33,600 nt of DNA from Planctomycetota bacterium (GCA_016872815.1 VGYY01000008.1:1-33600); one strand, 5' to 3'; shown: positions 9,357-18,991, numbered from the stretch's first letter. Translations and numbers: made by a program. The notes: generated by a model from the sequence alone, not told the origin.

Positions 9357-10418
9357 TCAGTTTTGGCGTGGCGGAACCGCTGCCGGAGTTCCCGGCACCG
9401 TGCCGGGGTCCGCCGCCTTCGCTCCCGTGCCCACAGCGCCCGCGTCCTTCCGGACTTGTGCCGCCACCTGGCGCGTCGCTCGGCGGGCCTTGTCTGCGGC
9501 GATCTCGGCGCGCGCCAGCTGCACCAGTTCCTCGGCCGTGAGTGCGGAGAGATCGACGGCGAAGCTCGCCGCGCCCGCCGTCGGTTCCCGCTCGAGGGCC
9601 CACTCGAGCAATTCCGGATCGACGCCGCGTCCGCCGTCGCTCGCCTCGTTCACCACCAGCGGCCGGGCCAACTCCTCGAACGAGAGCCGGCCGTCGTTGT
9701 CGCGATCGAACGCCAGGAAGGCGTCGAGCGAACCCCCGGTCCGATCGCACCACTCGAGGAACGTGACCGCGGCATCGCTCGAACGATCAAGAGCGGTGAA
9801 CCAGCGTCGCAGGCGTGCGGCGTCGACGATCGCCGGACCCGTTGCGTCCGCCTCCGCTGGCTCGCTGCTCGCCGCCTCGAGCAGTCGGCCGAGCTCGAGC
9901 AGATCGAGATCCGCTGGCCGCGTGATAATGCTGGTCGGTTCGCGCGACGGCTCTGCCGCGCGATTCGAGCTCACCAGCAGTTCGACCAACGCGCGGGCCT
10001 GACCGGGCGTCAGTGGTCCCGCCTCGAGGGCGCGCAGGACGAGCGGCGGCAGCGAGGCGCCGGGAACCGGCGCCACTTCGCCTGGCGCAGCCGGCTTGGG
10101 CTGGCCGGGAACAGCGCCAGACGGGGTCGCGCGCGCCGCTGCGGGGCCCGCCGCGCCGATGCCGCCGGACTTGAACACCTGAACCTGGGAGACGGGAGTG
10201 CGCCGTTTCACGACGGTCGCCCCGCCGTACGCGGGCCAAGTGCCATGCACACCGCCGGATCCCCTCACGGCGCCGCCCTTCAGGATGCTGCCGGTACCTC
10301 CAGCCCCGCCACCTTGCGCGATGGGCAGTGCGGGCGCCGCCGCAGCCGATCGAGCGGTCGGCTCAGCCTCGGCTCCCTGAACGGCCAGCAGCACGATGTG
10401 CGCGGCGATCTGGAACAT
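9357..10418 (-). CDS. EF-hand domain-containing exported protein
   Basis: Canonical EF-hand loop 'FDRDNDGRLSFEEL' plus a degenerate 'LDRSSDAAVTFLEW'. Hydrophobic N-terminus 'MFQIAAHIVLLAVQGAEA'. Start preceded by GGAGAGAGG. Confidence 0.75.
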   Translation of the reverse strand: MFQIAAHIVLLAVQGAEAEPTARSAAAAPALPIAQGGGAGGTGSILKGGAVRGSGGVHGTWPAYGGATVVKRRTPVSQVQVFKSGGIGAAGPAAARATPSGAVPGQPKPAAPGEVAPVPGASLPPLVLRALEAGPLTPGQARALVELLVSSNRAAEPSREPTSIITRPADLDLLELGRLLEAASSEPAEADATGPAIVDAARLRRWFTALDRSSDAAVTFLEWCDRTGGSLDAFLAFDRDNDGRLSFEELARPLVVNEASDGGRGVDPELLEWALEREPTAGAASFAVDLSALTAEELVQLARAEIAADKARRATRQVAAQVRKDAGAVGTGAKAADPGTVPGTPAAVPPRQN

Positions 10419-10490
10419 CGTCCTCTCTCCAGCCACGGACGGTCCGGCGCAACCGACACCGCCGATGCAAAATCGATGCTAGCAGTGGGC

Positions 10491-10513
10491 CCACCGCCAT
10501 GCCCTGGCGGTGG
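10491..10513. other. Perfect 9-bp inverted repeat (CCACCGCCA-TGCCC-TGGCGGTGG), candidate hairpin
   Basis: Read directly. Intergenic, about 75 nt upstream of the EF-hand gene start on the minus strand. Confidence 0.5.
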
Positions 10514-10535
10514 CCGGATTCACCTGCCTCTTCGG

Positions 10536-10560
10536 AAAAAATCGGGCGAGCCTGCGCCCG
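10536..10560 (-). terminator. Candidate intrinsic terminator (CGGGCG-CAGGCT-CGCCCG followed by ATTTTTT on the minus strand)
   Basis: 6-bp GC stem, 6-nt loop and six T residues on the minus strand, downstream of the tRNA-Leu/tRNA-Val genes and upstream of the EF-hand gene. Confidence 0.6.
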
Positions 10561-10894
10561 TCATCGGCGCAGGATGCCGCCGACCTTGCGATCCGCCGGG
10601 AGCGCGGTCACTTTCCCTCGGACGAAGGTCGGGCAGCGATTTCCCGGTTCCCGATCGAGCGACGGCTGACCGCGGCCGTGGACGACCATGGCGACGCGCG
10701 CCTGGCCGGGATCTCACCGCGCACGGAGGCGCTGGTCACGGGACGCATCCGATCCGAACGGGTCACGGATTTGAGTCGCTCGAACCGACCGCGGAACGGG
10801 CGAGCAAGTCGGCGTGACGGCCAGCGCGCCGAGGGCGGCCGAAGAGTTCGTGGCGAACTGGGACACGGCGACACGGCGACACGGTTGCCGAACG

Positions 10895-10970
10895 TGGTGG
10901 GCGGTACAGGATTTGAACCTGTGACTCCTACCGTGTGAGGATAGTACTCTACCGCTGAGTTAACCGCCCA
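10895..10970 (-). tRNA. tRNA-Val(CAC)
   Basis: Reverse complement TGGGCGG-TTAACTCAGCGGTAGAGTA-CTATCCTCACACGGTAG-...-ACAGGTTCAAATCCTGT-CCGCCCA-CCA. Acceptor, D, anticodon (loop CTCACAC) and T arms all fold; CCA is encoded. Confidence 0.95.
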
Positions 10971-11132
10971 CGAGGGCGGCAGACTCTAGGGCTCGCGCCG
11001 CGCCGCCGCAAGTTGCGCACTCCGCCGCGCGCGCCCTCGCCAGCCGTCAGCGCCGCCGCCAGCGCCGCCGTCCGTGCTGCCACGCGCCGCTGCGGATCGA
11101 CGCGACGCCGACCGCCGCTTCGAGCGCGTTCG

Positions 11133-11218
11133 TGGTGCCGAGGGAGGGACTTGAACCCTCACGTCCTTGCGGACAGTGGATTTTGAGTCCACCGCGTCTG
11201 CCGTTCCGCCACCCCGGC
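11133..11218 (-). tRNA. tRNA-Leu(CAA)
   Basis: Reverse complement GCCGGGG...GTGGACTCAAAATCCAC...TGTCCGCAAGGACGT (long variable arm)...GGGTTCAAGTCCC...CCTCGGC-A-CCA. Anticodon loop CTCAAAA. Confidence 0.95.
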
Positions 11219-11317
11219 CGGTGGGTCGTTCGTTCAGGCTGGCAGCAGCCATTCGCGGCCGCCAGCGATGGCGTGTGCTTCTAGCAAATGCGCGCCCATC
11301 GGCCGCACGCGGCGCAC

Positions 11318-12058
11318 TCATGCGGTGAACAGCAGATCATCGAGTCCGACGACGAGGCGATCGAGCTTCATGACGCCGCGGCAGGCGAGCAGGACGCCAG
11401 GCATGTAGGCCTCGCGCGAGTAGGCCACGTGCTCGATGACCAGCTTTTGTCCCGTCTCGCCGAAGGTGATCGACTGCTCCGCGACGACGCCCGGCAGGCG
11501 CAGCGAGTGCATGCGTATGCCCGCGCGCTCCTCGCCACGCGCCCGCGACTCGACGGCGCCGGCCGCGACGCCCTTCGATCCGCACGCCACGCGGACTGCG
11601 GCCAGCCGTTCGGCGGTGGCGATCGCGGTGCCGCTCGGCGCATCCTGCTTCTGCGCGTGATGCGCCTCGACGATCTCCACGGCCGGGAGGAAACGTGCCG
11701 CCAGCTCCGCCAGTCGCATCATCACGATCGCGCCGACGGCGAAGTTCGGTACCACGACCCCGCCCAGTCGCCGGGCCGCGCAGGCAGCCGCCAGTTCCTC
11801 GCGCAAGACCTGAGTCATGCCGCTCGTGCCGATCACCGGCCGGATGCCGGCCGCGATCACCGCCCTGGCCGCACCACCGACGACGTCGGGCAGGGTGAAG
11901 TCCACGACCACCTCGGCACCGCCCGCGCGTGCCGCCGCCACGACGTCGTCGCCCCGGCCGCTGCGGGCGACCAGTTCGAGATCGGGCGCGGCCTCGATCG
12001 CGGCGCAGGCCAGGCGCCCCATGCGCCCATGGGCGCCGTTCACGGCGACACGGATCAT
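11318..12058 (-). CDS. dapB: 4-hydroxy-tetrahydrodipicolinate reductase
   Basis: 'VAVNGAHGRMGRLA', 'VIGTSGMT', 'EAHHAQKQDAPSGTA'. 4-nt ATGA overlap with ddl. Confidence 0.95.
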   Translation of the reverse strand: MIRVAVNGAHGRMGRLACAAIEAAPDLELVARSGRGDDVVAAARAGGAEVVVDFTLPDVVGGAARAVIAAGIRPVIGTSGMTQVLREELAAACAARRLGGVVVPNFAVGAIVMMRLAELAARFLPAVEIVEAHHAQKQDAPSGTAIATAERLAAVRVACGSKGVAAGAVESRARGEERAGIRMHSLRLPGVVAEQSITFGETGQKLVIEHVAYSREAYMPGVLLACRGVMKLDRLVVGLDDLLFTA

Positions 12059-13125
12059 CGTATGGCCGCCCGCGCCTGCGCGGCGACGCCGATCGCGCCA
12101 CGCACCATGCCGACGAACAGTTCCGGCAGGTCGCGCCCCGCCGCTCGCGCGGCCTTCGGGAACAGCGACTCGCGGGTCAGGCCGGGCAGAGTGTTCAGTT
12201 CGAGGAACCAGGGAACGCCATCGGCCAGCATGAAGTCGACCCGCGCGAAACCGCTGCCGCCGAGCGCCTGATACGCATCGGCAGCCGCCGCCTCGATCCG
12301 GCGCAGGGTGCCCGCGGGGAACGGCGCCGGGCAGATCTCATCGGTCGCGCCCGGCGTGTACTTGGCGTCAAGATCGAACAGGCCGCCATGCCGCGGCCGG
12401 ATCAGGATCGGCGGGAAGGTGGCGATGCCGCTCGCCGCGTCCCCCACCACCGCGCAGGTCACCTCGTCCCCGACCACCTGCTCCTCCACCAGCGCCCCGG
12501 TCGCCCCTTCCACCGCGACCGCCCGCCGCACCGCATCCGCGAGCGCCGCACGCGTCGTCACGCGGCTGAGCCCGTAGCTCGAGCCGCCATCGACCGGCTT
12601 GACGATGAGCGGCAGTTCGAGCCGGGCGCAGGCGGCGTCGACCGACTCAGCGTGCTGCGCCTGGTGTCGCGCGATGCGCGTGCCGCGCGGCATCCGCAGC
12701 GACGTCGTCGCCATCAGCACCGACTTCGCCAACTGCTTGTCCATGGCGACGGCGGAGGCGCCGACTCCGCAGCCGACGCACGGGATCCCGAGCGTGGCGA
12801 AGAACCCCTGCAGCGAGCCATCCTCGCCGAGCGTGCCGTGGACCATCGGGAACGCGGCATCCACCTCGCTCGCGAGCCGGGTGACCGCCGCGCCGAGCGG
12901 CACCGGTTCCGGCGCCGCCGCCGCAAGAGCGCTGGCTTCCGACGGTCGCGCCGCCCGCGGCGGGATCGTCGCGCTGGCGACGCGACGGTCGCGGCGCAGA
13001 TGCACCGCCTCGACCCGAACCCCGCCGGCCGACAGCCACTCGATCAGGCTGTCGGCGCTGCGGATCGAGATGTCATGCTCGGCAGAGGGACCGCCGAAGA
13101 CGACCGCCACCCGGAGTGCCGCCAT
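12055..13125 (-). CDS. ddl: D-alanine--D-alanine ligase
   Basis: 'VAVVFGGPSAEHDISIRSA', ATP-grasp 'LIVKPVDGGSSYGL', 'FLELNTLPGLT'. Confidence 0.95.
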   Translation of the reverse strand: MAALRVAVVFGGPSAEHDISIRSADSLIEWLSAGGVRVEAVHLRRDRRVASATIPPRAARPSEASALAAAAPEPVPLGAAVTRLASEVDAAFPMVHGTLGEDGSLQGFFATLGIPCVGCGVGASAVAMDKQLAKSVLMATTSLRMPRGTRIARHQAQHAESVDAACARLELPLIVKPVDGGSSYGLSRVTTRAALADAVRRAVAVEGATGALVEEQVVGDEVTCAVVGDAASGIATFPPILIRPRHGGLFDLDAKYTPGATDEICPAPFPAGTLRRIEAAAADAYQALGGSGFARVDFMLADGVPWFLELNTLPGLTRESLFPKAARAAGRDLPELFVGMVRGAIGVAAQARAAIR

Positions 13126-13157
13126 GCGCGCGATCGTAAGCTCCGCTGCGGCTCCCG

Positions 13158-14549
13158 TCAGGCGTGGTCAAACCACGCGCGACCGATGGTGCCGGCCGCC
13201 ACCTTGGCCGCCAGCTCCTCGGCGTCCAGCGCAAGCAACGGCCCGACCTCGGCCACGGCGTCGGCGCGAAGGCGCAGCCCCGCCGCCGCGAGCCATCTGC
13301 GGTGGAGCGCGGACCACGCCTGCCGACACGACTCGGGAGAATCCTCGCCGGTCCGGTTCTTGACGGGGGCGAACTCCTCGTCGCGAGCGACCTCCATCGC
13401 CATGGTGCGCCGCGCCAGCGCCAGTCCGTCGAAGACGAAGCTCTCGAACTTGACGCCGTTGGGCTCGGCCGGATTGACCAGGTCGCCGGCCTCGTCGATG
13501 TAGGGCACCTTCTTGCGCGCGAAGTGATACGGCAGCTCGAGCGCCCCCTGCCCCAGCCGCTCGAAGAAGGCGAGGCTGAAGGCGTGGATCGCGATGCTGC
13601 CGGCCCCGTACACGAGCCGACCCTCGGGCGACCGCGCCTCGCGCAGCTCCGCCGAGAGGTCCGAGTACTCGACGATGCCGGGGCGGCCATCGAGCTGCGC
13701 GAACACGCCGACCTTCTCCGCGGCGTCGCGCTTCGCCACGACCTTCAACGAAAACTCGCTCTCCTGGCGGAGGTGGTGACCGATGAAGACCGGATCGCCG
13801 ACGGACACCAGCGGATTGTCGACCTGGAAGTAGAACAACGTGTCGACGCCGCGCTTGCGCAGGGCGGCGACGGCGCCGGAGCGCACCGCCGCGCGGTAGA
13901 CGCCGCCGTGGCCGTCGGGGCTGAGGAAGATGCGCCCGCGCTCGGCGAGGAGCAGGCGGCCGTCGCGATCGAGCGCCGGCAGCATGCCCTGCTCGAAGAA
14001 CGTCACGTCCGCGGCCGGCAGGCCGAAGTACGAGTGCTGCTCGAAGAAGCGTCGGGTCGGCCCGTGATTGTCCGGGCTGACGAGGAGCAGCAGCGGCACC
14101 GCACGACCGTACCGCCGGGACAGCGCCAGCACCTTTTCCGCGTGGACCTGGAACAGCGACTTGCCCGACACCGGCCCGATCGGAAAGCAGCCCTTCGGCG
14201 CGTCGTAGCCGAGTCGCGTCGCCTGCCCGCCGGCGACGACCAGCACGGCGAGCCGACCGGCGCGCAGCGCCTCCTCGCCGACCTTGCGGCTCGCGGCGGC
14301 CTCGGCTCGACCGGCGGCGTCCGCCGCAAGCGGGATGACCTCGGCCGGCGCCAGCTTCGGCGTGTGCGGCTCGGTCTCGACCGCGAGATGGCGGTCGATC
14401 AGTTTCTTCACCAGCGCCAGATCGATCGAGCGCAGCTGCGCCAGCAGCGTCGTCCGCTGCTCGGCGGACAGATCGTCATAGAAACGGAAGACGTGGCCCT
14501 GGTCGGCCTCGCAGAGGCGGGTCCGCAGCGCAGCGTCCTTGGCGGTCAA
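13158..14549 (-). CDS. UDPGP-family (UAP1/AGX-like) UTP--sugar-1-phosphate uridylyltransferase
   Basis: 'LAVLVVAGGQATRLGYDAPKGCFPIGPVSGKSLFQ', 'FYFQVDNPLVSV', 'KFESFVFDGL'. Probable TTG start at 14549 with GGGAG upstream. The longer ORF to 15332 overlaps fabF. Confidence 0.88.
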   Translation of the reverse strand: MTAKDAALRTRLCEADQGHVFRFYDDLSAEQRTTLLAQLRSIDLALVKKLIDRHLAVETEPHTPKLAPAEVIPLAADAAGRAEAAASRKVGEEALRAGRLAVLVVAGGQATRLGYDAPKGCFPIGPVSGKSLFQVHAEKVLALSRRYGRAVPLLLLVSPDNHGPTRRFFEQHSYFGLPAADVTFFEQGMLPALDRDGRLLLAERGRIFLSPDGHGGVYRAAVRSGAVAALRKRGVDTLFYFQVDNPLVSVGDPVFIGHHLRQESEFSLKVVAKRDAAEKVGVFAQLDGRPGIVEYSDLSAELREARSPEGRLVYGAGSIAIHAFSLAFFERLGQGALELPYHFARKKVPYIDEAGDLVNPAEPNGVKFESFVFDGLALARRTMAMEVARDEEFAPVKNRTGEDSPESCRQAWSALHRRWLAAAGLRLRADAVAEVGPLLALDAEELAAKVAAGTIGRAWFDHA

Positions 14550-14575
14550 GCGAGTCGACTCCCGGTGCCGCAGGC

Positions 14576-15820
14576 TCAGCCGGCGAACGACCGGAAGGCG
14601 AGACAGGCGTTGTGGCCGCCGAATCCGAGCGCGTTGCAGAGCGCCGCACGCACGCGCATCTCGCGCGCCGCTCCCGGCACGTAGTCGAGGTCGCAGCGCG
14701 GGTCGGGATTCACGAGATTGCGGGTCGGATGGACGACCCCGCGGGCCACCGACAGAGCCGAGACCATCGCGCCGACCGCACCGGCCGCGCCGAGCAGGTG
14801 GCCGATCATCGACTTGGTGGAAGAGATGGCGATCCGCGGCGCATGCGCACCGAACACGTTCCTGATCGCGAGGGTCTCGACCACGTCGTTGTACTCGGTC
14901 GACGTGCCGTGCGCGTTGATGTAGTCGACCGCCGCCGGGTCCACCCCGCCATCGCGCAGGGCGATCTGCATCGCCCGCGTCGGGCCGATGCCGTCTTCCT
15001 TCGGCGCGGTGATGTGGTGCGCGTCGGCGGTCGTGCCGAATCCGCAGAGCTCGGCGAAGATCCGGGCGCCGCGGCGGCGCGCGTGCTCGGCCTCCTCGAG
15101 GACCAGGATCGCCGCGCCTTCGCCCATGACGAAGCCGTCCCGATCCCGATCGAACGGGCGACTCGCCCCGGCGGGATCGTCGTTCCGGCGCGACATCGCC
15201 TTCAGCGCGCAGAAGCCGCCGATCGCCAGCGGCGTCACCGTCGCCTCGCTGCCGCCGGCGACGATCACGTCGGCCTCGTCGTACTGGATCGCGCGCAAGG
15301 CCATCCCGATGGCATGGGAGGCCGACGCGCACGCCGACGCCGTCGCGAAGTTCGGCCCTTCGAGGCCGTGGTAGATCGAGATCTGCCCCGCGGCCGCATT
15401 CATCATCATCTTCGGGATGAAGAACGGGGTGATGCGGTCGGGCCCGCGCTCACCGAGCACCTTGTCCTGCGCCTCGAGCTCGGCGATGCCGCCGATCCCC
15501 GAACCGATCACCACGCCCGCCCGCGTCGGGTCGAACTGCGACGACTTCACGCCGGAGCCGTCGAGCGCTTCCTTCGCCGCGACCAGCGCTAACTGCGTGA
15601 AGCGATCGAGCTTCTTCGCCTCGATGCGCGGGAAGTGCTGCTCCACCTGGAAGTCGCGGCACTCGCCGGCGATTCGCGTGGCGAATGCGGCGACCTCGAA
15701 GGACGAGATCGGGCCGACGCCCGACTCACCCTTCAGCAGCCGCTCGAAGGAGAGCTCGGCACCGACCCCAAGCGGAGTGACGGCGCCGACGCCGGTGATG
15801 ACGACGCGACGCTTGGACAC
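14576..15820 (-). CDS. fabF: Beta-ketoacyl-ACP synthase II
   Basis: 'RRVVITGVGAVTPLG', active-site Cys 'SACASASHA', 'NAHGTSTEYND', 'STKSMIGHLLGAAGAV'. GTG start with GGAG upstream. Confidence 0.96.
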   Translation of the reverse strand: MSKRRVVITGVGAVTPLGVGAELSFERLLKGESGVGPISSFEVAAFATRIAGECRDFQVEQHFPRIEAKKLDRFTQLALVAAKEALDGSGVKSSQFDPTRAGVVIGSGIGGIAELEAQDKVLGERGPDRITPFFIPKMMMNAAAGQISIYHGLEGPNFATASACASASHAIGMALRAIQYDEADVIVAGGSEATVTPLAIGGFCALKAMSRRNDDPAGASRPFDRDRDGFVMGEGAAILVLEEAEHARRRGARIFAELCGFGTTADAHHITAPKEDGIGPTRAMQIALRDGGVDPAAVDYINAHGTSTEYNDVVETLAIRNVFGAHAPRIAISSTKSMIGHLLGAAGAVGAMVSALSVARGVVHPTRNLVNPDPRCDLDYVPGAAREMRVRAALCNALGFGGHNACLAFRSFAG

Positions 15821-15827
15821 CGGGCGC

Positions 15828-16067
15828 TTACTCCACCCGCTCCTTGATGTACTTGATCGCATCGCCGACGGTCTGGATCTTCTCCGCCTCGTCGTCGGGG
15901 ATGTTCACGTCGAACTCGTCCTCGAACTCCATGACGAGTTCGACCGTGTCGAGCGAATCGGCACCAAGGTCGTTCACGAACGAGGTCGCCATCGTGATCT
16001 TGTCCTTGCTCGCGCCCATCTGCTCGCAAATGATGTTGATCACGCGCTCTTCGATGCTCTGAGACAC
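15828..16067 (-). CDS. acpP: Acyl carrier protein
   Basis: '[42 protein letters not shown]'. GTG start with GGAGG upstream; 79 aa. Confidence 0.97.
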   Translation of the reverse strand: MSQSIEERVINIICEQMGASKDKITMATSFVNDLGADSLDTVELVMEFEDEFDVNIPDDEAEKIQTVGDAIKYIKERVE

Positions 16068-16243
16068 CCGCGGTCCTCCGTATGGCCTCGTAGATGGCCT
16101 CTTGCCCAGGCCCCGTTCCTCGTTCGCCCCCGGGGCAAGCGGCCTGCGCATGGCGCCGGGCTTCCCGAAGCGGGCGGAATGATAACGCGATTCCTGTGCG
16201 GCAATGCGCGCCAGACGCCCCCTGGCGCCCGGCGCGACGCCCT

Positions 16244-17008
16244 TCAACCCCCGAAACCGCCGATGGCGAGCCCGCCATCCACCGGAATCACCGTCCCGGT
16301 GACGTAGCCGGCCGCGTCGCTGCAGAGGAAAGCGGTCAGCGCCGCGATGTCGGCACCCGCCCCGAATCGGCCGAGCGGGATCTGGCCGAGCGATTGCTGC
16401 TTCATCGCCTCCGGCAGCACGGCGGTCATGTCGGTCTCGATGAATCCGGGACAGATCACGTTGGCGGTGACCTTGCGACCGGCGAGTTCCTTCGCCAGCG
16501 ACCGCGTGAAGCCGAACAGCCCCGCCTTGGCGGCGGCGTAGTTGGACTGCCCGGCATTGCCGATCATGCCGACGATCGAGCTGATGTTGACGATGCGGCC
16601 GGCCGGGCTCTTCGCCAGCGCCCGCGCCGCCGCGCGACAGACCAGGAAGACGCCCTTCAGGTCGATCGCCATCACCGCGTCCCAGTCCTCGTCGCTCATC
16701 CGCATCAGCAGGCCGTCGCGCGTGACGCCGGCGTTGTTGACGACGATGTCGAGGCGCCCCGCCTCGGCGACGAGGCGCTTGACCGCCTCGGTCACGGCGG
16801 CGCCGTCGGCGACGTCGAGCGCGAGCGGGAAGCAGCGCCGCCCCGCCGCCTCGATCTCGGCGCGACTCGCGGCGAGCGCCTCGACGCTGCGCGCGACGAC
16901 CGCGACGTCGGCGCCATCCGCCGCGAGCCGCGCGGCGATCGCGCGACCGATCCCGCGCGAGGCGCCGGTCACCAGCGCCACCCGACCGGCGAGCGGTCCC
17001 GTGCTCAT
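16244..17008 (-). CDS. fabG: 3-oxoacyl-ACP reductase
   Basis: '[16 protein letters not shown]', '[14 protein letters not shown]', '[21 protein letters not shown]', '[12 protein letters not shown]'. 4-nt overlap with fabD. Confidence 0.95.
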   Translation of the reverse strand: MSTGPLAGRVALVTGASRGIGRAIAARLAADGADVAVVARSVEALAASRAEIEAAGRRCFPLALDVADGAAVTEAVKRLVAEAGRLDIVVNNAGVTRDGLLMRMSDEDWDAVMAIDLKGVFLVCRAAARALAKSPAGRIVNISSIVGMIGNAGQSNYAAAKAGLFGFTRSLAKELAGRKVTANVICPGFIETDMTAVLPEAMKQQSLGQIPLGRFGAGADIAALTAFLCSDAAGYVTGTVIPVDGGLAIGGFGG

Positions 17009-17949
17009 CGCTCCGCTCCTGATGCCGTCCCGGCGGCGAGGTCCTCGATCTTCTGGATGTTCCGGCAACGCGCCGTCGGCTCGATCTTCGCCAGGAGCCC
17101 GGTCAGCACGCCGCCCGGACCGGGCTCGACGTAATCGAGGCAACCCTGCGCCACGAGGGCGCGCATCGACGCCTCCCAGCGCACCGGCGAGGTGACCTGC
17201 TGCAGCAGCCGCGGGACGATCGACTCGACCGCGCCGTGCGGCGCTGCGGTGACGTTCGACAGCACCGGGATGCGCGGTGCGGTGAGACGGACCGATGCGA
17301 GCGCGCGTTCGAGCTGCGGGACGCCCGGCGCCATCAGCGCCGAATGGAAGGCGCCCGCGACCTTGAGCGGGATCGCCTTGCGCACGCCGTCGGCCCGCGC
17401 GTTCGCCGTGACGCGATCGAGCGCCGCGCGGGCGCCCGAGATCGCGATGTTGCCGGGGCAGAGGAAGTTGGCCGGCGTCAGGACGTCGCGTTCGGCCCGC
17501 TTGTCGCAGACGCTGCGGGCGAGCTCCTCGTTCGCGCCGAGCAGCGCCAGCATTCCGCTCGGTGCCGCCTCCGAGGCGAGCTGCATGCCCTGACCGCGTT
17601 CGCGCACCACGCGCACGCAATCCTCGAAGCCGATCGCGCCGGCGAACCAGAGCGCGGTGTATTCGCCGAGCGAGAGTCCGGCGGTCACGTCGAAGTCGGC
17701 GCGCGCGTACGCGCCACGCTCCTCGAGCGCGCTGACGATGGCGGCGCTGCAGACGAAGATCGCCGGCTGGCAGCGGTCGGTCTTCTCGAGCTCCGCCTCC
17801 GGCCCGTCGAGGCAGAGGCGGGCGAGGTCGAGCGCCAGCACCTCGCTCGCCCGCGCGAACAGCTCGCGCGCCGCCTTCGACTCGGCGAGGAAGCTCCTGC
17901 ACATGCCGACCTGCTGGGCACCCTGCCCGGGAAACAGGATCGCGCGCAT
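17005..17949 (-). CDS. fabD: Malonyl-CoA:ACP transacylase
   Basis: '[14 protein letters not shown]', '[10 protein letters not shown]', 'GAFHSALM'. ATG with GGAG upstream. Confidence 0.95.
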   Translation of the reverse strand: MRAILFPGQGAQQVGMCRSFLAESKAARELFARASEVLALDLARLCLDGPEAELEKTDRCQPAIFVCSAAIVSALEERGAYARADFDVTAGLSLGEYTALWFAGAIGFEDCVRVVRERGQGMQLASEAAPSGMLALLGANEELARSVCDKRAERDVLTPANFLCPGNIAISGARAALDRVTANARADGVRKAIPLKVAGAFHSALMAPGVPQLERALASVRLTAPRIPVLSNVTAAPHGAVESIVPRLLQQVTSPVRWEASMRALVAQGCLDYVEPGPGGVLTGLLAKIEPTARCRNIQKIEDLAAGTASGAER

Positions 17950-18010
17950 CACCGATCTCCTCGCTCCGTCCCTGCCCGGCCCGCTGCGACGGCCGGCGCC
18001 GCCGAGACGC

Positions 18011-18991
18011 TCACCAGCGCAGACTCCCCGACGCCCAGGTCAGCCCGGCGCCGAACGCGCAGAACACCACCTGCTTGCCGCGCGCTGCGTCGAGCGCGCC
18101 GCTGCGGACCGCCTCGTCGAGCGCGATGCCGATCGATGCGGCGGAGGTGTTCCCGTACTTCTCGATGTTGCAGAAGATCCGCTCCATCGGGATGTCGAGC
18201 TTCTCGCGCGCACTCTCGATGATCCGCAGGTTCACCTGGTGCGGGATCACGAGGCCGAGTTCGAGTTCGGGGTGGGCCGACCGCTGCTCGGTGACGAGCT
18301 CGACGAATCGGCTGACCGCGAACTTGTAGACCTCGCGCCCGCGGATGCGGAGGAAGTGCTGTCCCGCCGCCATCGCCTCGGGAGTGATGCGCTGGGCCGA
18401 GCCGCCCGCCTGGAGCCACATGATCTCGTAGCCTTCGCCGTCGGCATAGATGTGGTGCGGCAGGATCTCTCCGCGCTCGAACTCGTTCGAGACCACTGCG
18501 GCGCCGGCGCCATCGCCGAACAGGATGCACGACGTGCGATCGGTGTAGTCGACGATCCGCGACAGCGTCTCGGCGCCGATCACCATGACGTTCCGGGCCG
18601 CGCCGGAAGCGACCATCGAGCGCGCGACGTGCAGCGAATAGAGGAACCCGGAGCACGCCGCCGAGAGGTCGAATGCACCGGCACGATCGGCGCCGATCAG
18701 CGCCTGCACCTTGCAGGCGGTCGACGGGAACTGATTGTCCGGCGTCACCGTCGCGACGATCACCAGGTCGAGCGCCCGCGCCTCGAGACCCGCCGCCGCG
18801 AGCGCCCGCCTGGCCGCTTCGGCCGCCAACGTCGCCGTCGACTCACCCTCGACGACGACCCGCCGCTCCTTGATGCCGGTGCGGGTGGTGATCCACTCGT
18901 CGTTGGTATCGACCATCCGCTCGAGATCGGCGTTGGTCAGCGCCTTCGGCGGCACGGCCGAACCGGTGCCGCGGATCCCCGCGCGGATCAT
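18011..18991 (-). CDS. fabH: Beta-ketoacyl-ACP synthase III
   Basis: 'GTGSAVPPKALTNADL', 'DLSAACSGFLYSL', 'VIPHQVNLRIIE', 'EKYGNTSAASI'. Confidence 0.96.
   Translation of the reverse strand: MIRAGIRGTGSAVPPKALTNADLERMVDTNDEWITTRTGIKERRVVVEGESTATLAAEAARRALAAAGLEARALDLVIVATVTPDNQFPSTACKVQALIGADRAGAFDLSAACSGFLYSLHVARSMVASGAARNVMVIGAETLSRIVDYTDRTSCILFGDGAGAAVVSNEFERGEILPHHIYADGEGYEIMWLQAGGSAQRITPEAMAAGQHFLRIRGREVYKFAVSRFVELVTEQRSAHPELELGLVIPHQVNLRIIESAREKLDIPMERIFCNIEKYGNTSAASIGIALDEAVRSGALDAARGKQVVFCAFGAGLTWASGSLRW

Noticed and set aside
10510-10938. 142-aa plus-strand ORF ending 'GGTGFEPVTPTV'
   Set aside because: The terminal peptide is an antisense translation of tRNA-Val(CAC); a classic spurious annotation.
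10986-11321. 111-aa minus-strand ORF containing 'GGTADAVDSKSTVRKDVRVQVPPSAP'
   Set aside because: That segment is the sense translation of tRNA-Leu(CAA).
14550-15332. N-terminal extension of the UDPGP ORF (start 15332)
   Set aside because: Overlaps fabF out of frame; a TTG start with SD at 14549 explains the homologous region.
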